Assembly (NCBI GenBank): GCA_026708115.1
Contig: JAPOVL010000012.1
Location: 1-47,099 of the forward strand
DNA length: 47,099 nucleotides
Direction of reading: 5' to 3'
From: Chloroflexota bacterium
GTDB taxonomy: Bacteria; Chloroflexota; Anaerolineae; Aggregatilineales; Phototrophicaceae
Below the pieces are notes generated by a model. That model had not been told where the DNA came from and ran no database searches. It worked only from the letters and a program-made list of their open reading frames with translations. The translations under genes were made by a program, and so were the position numbers. Positions 42,985-47,099 of this stretch are shown here, piece by piece (positions within the stretch are counted from its first letter, which is position 1; each line of letters opens with the position of its first letter).

Positions 42985-44163
42985 CTACTTGCCATGCTGA
43001 CGCAACAGACGCAGGGCGCTTTCCGCCAATACGCCCACGCCGACCGGCAAACAGCCTTCATGGATATCAAAGATGGGACTGTGATGGGGGCGGTTCAGAT
43101 CGTCGAGCTTGGCCCCCAGACGCATCATCGCGCCCGGCGCTTTCTGTGTCATAAAGGCGAAATCCTCGCCTGCCATGATCGGCGCGCCCTTCCCCGACAT
43201 TTCATCGCCCAGCAGGTCCCTTCCGGCTCCGCGAATCAATTCGGCGACAGTCGGGTCATTGTAAAGCGCCGGATAACCGGTCGAAATGCTCAGTTCATAG
43301 TCGCCGCCAAAGTGACGCGTTAGTGCAAAGGCTTCCTCTACCAGGCGATGAATCTCCTCGCGCGCTTCTTGCTCAAAAGTGCGAATTGTGCCGCGCATGA
43401 CCAGCTCGTTGGGGATGACGTTATGCGCCACGCCGGCGTGAATCGCGCCGATTGTTACCACCGAACGCTCAGTAGGATCGCGCCGTCGTGAACGGATCGC
43501 CTGCAGCGCGTTCACGACCTGCGCCCCCAGCCAGATCGGATCCAGCCCGTTGTGAGGCGCGGCGCCATGCGTGCCTTCGCCGTAAATGATCGCATCAAAG
43601 GTATCGGGGGCCGCCAGCGAAAAGCCGTCGGTTACTTGCACCTCGCCGACGGGCGAATTGCTGTCGACATGACAAGCGATCACCGTGTCCAAGTCATCAA
43701 GCGCCTTTTCTTCGACCATGAGGCTGCCGCCGCTATGGCCGTCTTCTTCGCGCCATTTCTCTTCGCTCGGTTGGAACAAAAGGCGCAACTCTCCAGCGGG
43801 GCGATCGGGCAGGTCATTTAGCAGTTTTGCAACACCCAGCAAGATCGAGGTATGTGCGTCGTGGCCGCAGGCGTGCATCAAGCCGGGACTTTGCGATTTG
43901 TACGGTACGTCGTTGTCTTCCTGGATCGGCAAAGCGTCCATATCGGCGCGGATGCCCACAGCCGGACGCCCTTCACCGATGCGCGCCACCACGCCCGTCT
44001 CAGCGACACCGACCTCAACCTCGATGCCCATCTCGCGCAGCGAATCCGCCACCAATCGCGATGTGCGTATTTCTTCAAAGCCGAGCTCGGGATGCATGTG
44101 GATCTCGCGCCGCCACGCGACCAACTGATCCTGCATTGCATTGGCTTTCTCAAGTAGCGTCAT
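42985..44163 (-). CDS. M20-family amidohydrolase (N-acyl amino acid / indole-acetyl-amino-acid hydrolase type)
   Basis: 392 residues. Metal-site landmarks are '[11 protein letters not shown]' (C99, H101, H104), the Glu pair 'SEEKW' (134-135), and 'FDIHEGCLP' near the end (metal-ligand His); '[11 protein letters not shown]' carries the early Asp. A dimerisation domain follows with '[12 protein letters not shown]' and '[15 protein letters not shown]'. These dinuclear metal enzymes hydrolyse N-acyl amino acids or related amides in the cytoplasm, in amino-acid salvage. An insert after the Glu pair ('[10 protein letters not shown]') is slightly longer than usual. It stands alone between two minus-strand genes. 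Confidence 0.92.
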   Translation of the reverse strand: MTLLEKANAMQDQLVAWRREIHMHPELGFEEIRTSRLVADSLREMGIEVEVGVAETGVVARIGEGRPAVGIRADMDALPIQEDNDVPYKSQSPGLMHACGHDAHTSILLGVAKLLNDLPDRPAGELRLLFQPSEEKWREEDGHSGGSLMVEEKALDDLDTVIACHVDSNSPVGEVQVTDGFSLAAPDTFDAIIYGEGTHGAAPHNGLDPIWLGAQVVNALQAIRSRRRDPTERSVVTIGAIHAGVAHNVIPNELVMRGTIRTFEQEAREEIHRLVEEAFALTRHFGGDYELSISTGYPALYNDPTVAELIRGAGRDLLGDEMSGKGAPIMAGEDFAFMTQKAPGAMMRLGAKLDDLNRPHHSPIFDIHEGCLPVGVGVLAESALRLLRQHGK

Positions 44164-44274
44164 TGGCGTTTCCTTAGGTTCATTTTTTCGCTTGGACTAA
44201 TCATACCGCATGTTGCCGCTGGCGCGAACATCTCGAAAACTGGGTGATTCGCGGCTTCGATATGGACGATCGGT

Positions 44275-44946
44275 TTAACCGCCTGCCACCGCATCTTCCA
44301 AGGGACAGCCCCTGTTGGAGGAAGGTCCTGCCGCTTCGGGGCAATCGTCTTGTGATGTGTCCAGACCATCGTCGTCGAAATCGCGACAGCCCCTGGGGCT
44401 ATCGGGAGCGAACTCATTCGGGCAAAGATCTGCATCAGCGCGGATACCGTCCCGGTCCAGGTCATCGGGATAGGGACAGCCTGCATTGTCCGCATAACCA
44501 AATTCTTCAGGACAGTTGTCTGCGCTGTCAGCCAAGCCGTCACTGTCAGAATCCACCGCAGTCGGTCTGATGGGGGACGCTTCAACCACCGTCGGCGAGG
44601 CGATGACGAGTGTCTGCGCAGCGAACGAATCGGTCGGCGCCGCCGTCGGAGGTATGAACTGGCGCGGAGTCGGCTGCAGAATGCTGAGCGGGGTGATAGA
44701 AGGAATGCTTACTGGACTGGCAGTGGCATTCGACCAGGCTACCTGATCACCGCCCAAGGGCGTAAAGGTCGCGTTGCTGCGTTCGGTCGGCGAGGTTATC
44801 GGTTGGACGTTGTCCGCCGGCGCGCTACCGATGATGATGATGCCCAAACAATAAAATGGAAAGGTAGCCACAACGATCATCAGCATCAAAAAGCGCAAGC
44901 TTTGATTGCGGTTGCTGCTGCCCTGGATGACGTCGATCGTTCTCAT
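44275..44946 (-). CDS. Membrane-anchored protein with thrombospondin type 3 calcium-binding repeats
   Basis: About 223 residues from ATG 44946 (the longer reading to 44994 lacks support). A hydrophobic segment at about 20-42 ('FLMLMIVVATFPFYCLGIII') anchors or exports it. A Ser/Thr/Pro-rich linker (about 45-125) leads to the repeats 'DSDSDGLADSADNCP', 'DLDRDGIRADADLCP' and 'DFDDDGLDTSQDDCP'. These D-x-D-x-D-G loops with the trailing Asn/Asp-x-Cys-Pro are the thrombospondin type 3 signature and bind calcium outside the cell. The first Cys after the helix could allow lipidation, but the site is not a clean lipobox. The function is structural or adhesive by inference. Confidence 0.82.
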   Translation of the reverse strand: MRTIDVIQGSSNRNQSLRFLMLMIVVATFPFYCLGIIIIGSAPADNVQPITSPTERSNATFTPLGGDQVAWSNATASPVSIPSITPLSILQPTPRQFIPPTAAPTDSFAAQTLVIASPTVVEASPIRPTAVDSDSDGLADSADNCPEEFGYADNAGCPYPDDLDRDGIRADADLCPNEFAPDSPRGCRDFDDDGLDTSQDDCPEAAGPSSNRGCPLEDAVAGG

Positions 44947-45035
44947 CTGGTTTTCTCGATGGCGCGACACATGCGGCTGCGGCACCGCCGTCAATCACAG
45001 AATCATTCTAGCCGATTGAACAGATTCTGCTTTGT

Positions 45036-46877
45036 TCAATCGGCAAGATCGCGGATCTGATAAAGCTGGTCGTCCTGGAAGCCGCGCGCCCGATAATAGT
45101 CGCGCGTGCCGATGGCGGAGATGACAGCCAGACGAGCATACCCGCGTTCCGCAGCGATTTCTGCCGCCTTTTCGATCAATCGGCTGCCCAGGCCCAGATG
45201 CTGCGCCCGCCCGATCATCGCTGTACCGAACCCCAGGGACAAACCGTAGACATGCACTTCGCGGATCATAGCGCAACCGCTCAGTTCTTCCAGAAGCGGC
45301 GCTTCGCAGGCATCGGGCAGGGACAAGCGCAAGAAGGCGGCGATCTTCCGCTCGCCGGTGATGTATTGCAAGAAGACTTCGTCGCCAATGCTCGAGCTGT
45401 ATTCGCTTTCATCCAACCGCAAGTCGTCGTCTGTTACGGGATCCCGGCGAATCTCACGCGCGCGAATATCGGCGCTCTTGCCGCCACGGCGCGCCAATTC
45501 ACGCTCGACCAACTGGCGGAAATTGGTCACTTTGTTGCCATCGACGATGTCCGTGCCCGGAATATCACGGATGACCCGCGTCAGTCGGCAGTATTCCGGC
45601 GTCATTTCAAAACAATCGACCAGCAACTCGAGCAACTCGTCATGAGCATAGGGTCGCCAATCGCCCCCCTGATATCGTTGCATCAGCTCGGCGCTTTCAA
45701 TCAGCGAACAGGGGTAGATTTTGAGTTCATCCGGACGAAAATCCTCATCATGAAACATTTTCTCAAAGTCTGCTCGGTCAGCGTCGGGCGACGAACCGTA
45801 GAGATTCGGCATCCAATGGGCGTGGATCTTGAAACCGGCTTTGCGCAGCAGTTTGACCGCCCGCCGTGTGGCGGCAAGGTCATGACCGCGTTTGTTCATC
45901 TCCAGAACGCGATTGTCCAGGCTCTGGAAACCGATCTGAACTTTGGTGCAGCCCAATCGACGAATACGGATCACTTCGTCTTCGCTGATATGATCCGGCC
46001 TCGTCTCTATCACCAGTCCGACGGAACGGCATGGGGCAGTCTCGTTTTCGCGCTGAGCTGCCTCCAGTTCTTCCCAGGTCGCGTATTCATCGACGGCTGA
46101 TCTTTCGCGCTCCCCGGCTATGATCTCGTCCACCAATCCGTGGGAGCGATAGATCTCATCGGCGTAGATATTCTGCACAACCTGGTTGTAAGACGCCGCC
46201 ATTGTCAGACCTTGAATGACCACGTTGCTGACTTGTTCTCCGCTGAACATTGACTTTTGCCGCAAAGCTGTCACGACTTCCTCGCGGCCATCTATGCCCT
46301 TGCCGAAGTCGTGCATGGCGTCAAAGATACGCTTGACGAACCAGATCTGATAAGTTTCCGGATAAAAGGACCAGGTGCCCCCCAAAACAATGATCTCTAT
46401 CTTGTCGGTCGAATGTCCTAGATTGTGGTAGGTTTGCAAGCGTATATAGGTTTGCAGATAGGGGTCAAAGGCGTTTTTTTCCGCGCGTTGCGCGCCTGGT
46501 TCATCGGCGAGGTAGCTCTTGGGCATGCGCACGTCGTTGGGACAGAATATGCATGTGCCCGGGCAGGGAAAAGGCTTGGTGAGCACCGTCACCGGCGTGA
46601 CGCCGGACAGGGTGCGCACGGGCTTGCGCCGTAGCTTATGCAGTAAACCCTCGTCGTAAGCCGGAACGCCCTCTTGCCCGGCAAAGACGCGCCAGGCGTC
46701 GACCAGATTTGCGAGGCTGTAAAATCCCTCACCGGCCGGTTTTGGATAGCGACGCATCAATTGCTGATGCTCGCGCGAACTGAGGCGTTTTGGGGAGTCC
46801 AGGATCACCTTCAGCAGAGGAATCAACTGGTCGCGGTGTTCTTCGACATCCAGTTCATATTTGGAGTTCTTAAGCAT
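45036..46877 (-). CDS. elp3: Elp3-type radical SAM tRNA uridine-34 modification enzyme
   Basis: 613 residues. The radical-SAM cluster motif is C105-x3-C109-x2-C112 in 'FPCPGTCIFCPNDV', then 'MPKSYLADEPGAQRAEKNAF' and 'IVLGGTWSFYPETYQIWFVK', as in bacterial Elp3. The C-terminal GNAT acetyltransferase domain (about 455-613) has 'VYGLSLGFGTAMIGRAQHLG' and 'GLGSRLIEKAAEIAAERGYA' (acetyl-CoA binding). Elp3 makes 5-carboxymethyluridine at the tRNA wobble position from acetyl-CoA and SAM; bacterial forms act without the other Elongator subunits. Complete length. It is the outermost gene on this side of the window. Confidence 0.96.
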   Translation of the reverse strand: MLKNSKYELDVEEHRDQLIPLLKVILDSPKRLSSREHQQLMRRYPKPAGEGFYSLANLVDAWRVFAGQEGVPAYDEGLLHKLRRKPVRTLSGVTPVTVLTKPFPCPGTCIFCPNDVRMPKSYLADEPGAQRAEKNAFDPYLQTYIRLQTYHNLGHSTDKIEIIVLGGTWSFYPETYQIWFVKRIFDAMHDFGKGIDGREEVVTALRQKSMFSGEQVSNVVIQGLTMAASYNQVVQNIYADEIYRSHGLVDEIIAGERERSAVDEYATWEELEAAQRENETAPCRSVGLVIETRPDHISEDEVIRIRRLGCTKVQIGFQSLDNRVLEMNKRGHDLAATRRAVKLLRKAGFKIHAHWMPNLYGSSPDADRADFEKMFHDEDFRPDELKIYPCSLIESAELMQRYQGGDWRPYAHDELLELLVDCFEMTPEYCRLTRVIRDIPGTDIVDGNKVTNFRQLVERELARRGGKSADIRAREIRRDPVTDDDLRLDESEYSSSIGDEVFLQYITGERKIAAFLRLSLPDACEAPLLEELSGCAMIREVHVYGLSLGFGTAMIGRAQHLGLGSRLIEKAAEIAAERGYARLAVISAIGTRDYYRARGFQDDQLYQIRDLAD

Positions 46878-46954
46878 CAGATTACCGAAAAGCTGAATTG
46901 CCGCTTCATTCTATAGCCAAATCAAGTAAAGATGAACCAAGATTTGCGATTCTA

Positions 46955-47099
46955 CTCCATCCCCCGGCCTGTGCCCTCTCCGCCCCACGGGGGGAGTATC
47001 CCGAAGCATCAGCTGAGGAGCGCTCAATGAAGCGCGATTGGTCGACAAATGCTGGGAAGATGCCCTCATTTTGCCCCCTTTTTGGGTGACCGTATAGAT
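46955..47099 (-). repeat. Poly-G/palindrome dispersed repeat, truncated copy at the window end
   Basis: On the minus strand, from the window end, the second palindrome arm ATCTATAC is followed by GGTCACCC, AAAAAGGGGGCAAAATGAGG and TCGCGCTTC, nearly identical to 545-620. The sequence ends 8 nt into the palindrome, before the expected homopolymer. The inner side (46955-47010) contains a G/C hairpin similar to part of the MITE-like element at 37062-37312. Confidence 0.75.

Noticed and set aside
1..47099. CRISPR array
   Set aside because: No regularly spaced identical repeats with unique spacers were seen; the repeats found are dispersed, inverted or two-copy.

Overview
The window reads as a chromosomal segment of a Chloroflexota bacterium, most likely Anaerolineae. 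This is an inference from gene content and style: a CIRCE-controlled groES-groEL operon, two full-length ClpC ATPases flanking an S1-domain protein, an F420-type PPOX reductase, bacterial Elp3, large DUF6056-like and GT39 membrane proteins, and many short interspersed GC-rich hairpins of the form GGGGCGAC...GTCGCCC. No 16S rRNA or other phylogenetic marker is present, so the lineage is provisional. The last bases stop inside a dispersed repeat just before its expected homopolymer tract, as if an assembly contig broke there.

Layout. 1-943 is gene-free and repeat-rich: a miniature inverted-repeat element with perfect 10-bp target duplications, a 26-bp direct repeat, and a poly-C/palindrome repeat. 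944-5153 holds a CARDB-like membrane protein, a PPOX reductase, NAD synthetase, an NTF2-like protein and an RDD membrane protein. 5184-7472 is a duplicated DUF433-DUF5615 toxin-antitoxin-type locus. Decayed fragments of both neighbours (RDD 3' end, hisD-like 3' end) and a small winged-helix gene with an in-frame amber codon lie between the two copies. 7538-10693 is a three-gene operon (cupin, MetE-like, HisD/HpsN-like dehydrogenase) that looks catabolic rather than histidine-biosynthetic. 11485-15760 carries FolC with a coupled 37-codon leader ORF, then divergently a flippase and a GT4 glycosyltransferase. 15824-17438 is a lower-GC HTH-ImmA/IrrE protease plus MazF/PemK toxin pair under an apparent operator-rich promoter.

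17622-28465 is a proteostasis block: clpC, rpsA-like, clpC, two unknown coiled-coil proteins, groEL, groES, CIRCE. 28590-36887 is a minus-strand run of envelope genes: two tandem GT39 enzymes, a DUF6056-type protein, and a class A penicillin-binding protein homologue in which all three transpeptidase motifs and most GT51 motifs have been replaced. These are separated by copies of an ~80-bp hairpin repeat. 37404-46877 holds a membrane helix-hairpin-helix protein, a GH13 glycosidase lacking its C-terminal domain, a VOC protein, a second DUF6056-like protein, an M20 amidohydrolase, a thrombospondin-type-3 repeat lipoprotein-like protein and Elp3.

The most unusual features are: a transposon relic present as two 650-bp inverted copies (10801-11450 and 39798-40455) whose CTGAGGACAGGACAG end is shared with two MITE-like elements; the pseudo-PBP; the ImmA-MazF pair; the duplicated DUF433/DUF5615 locus with embedded gene fossils; and the HpsN/MetE-like/cupin operon. 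No rRNA, tRNA or CRISPR array was recognised.
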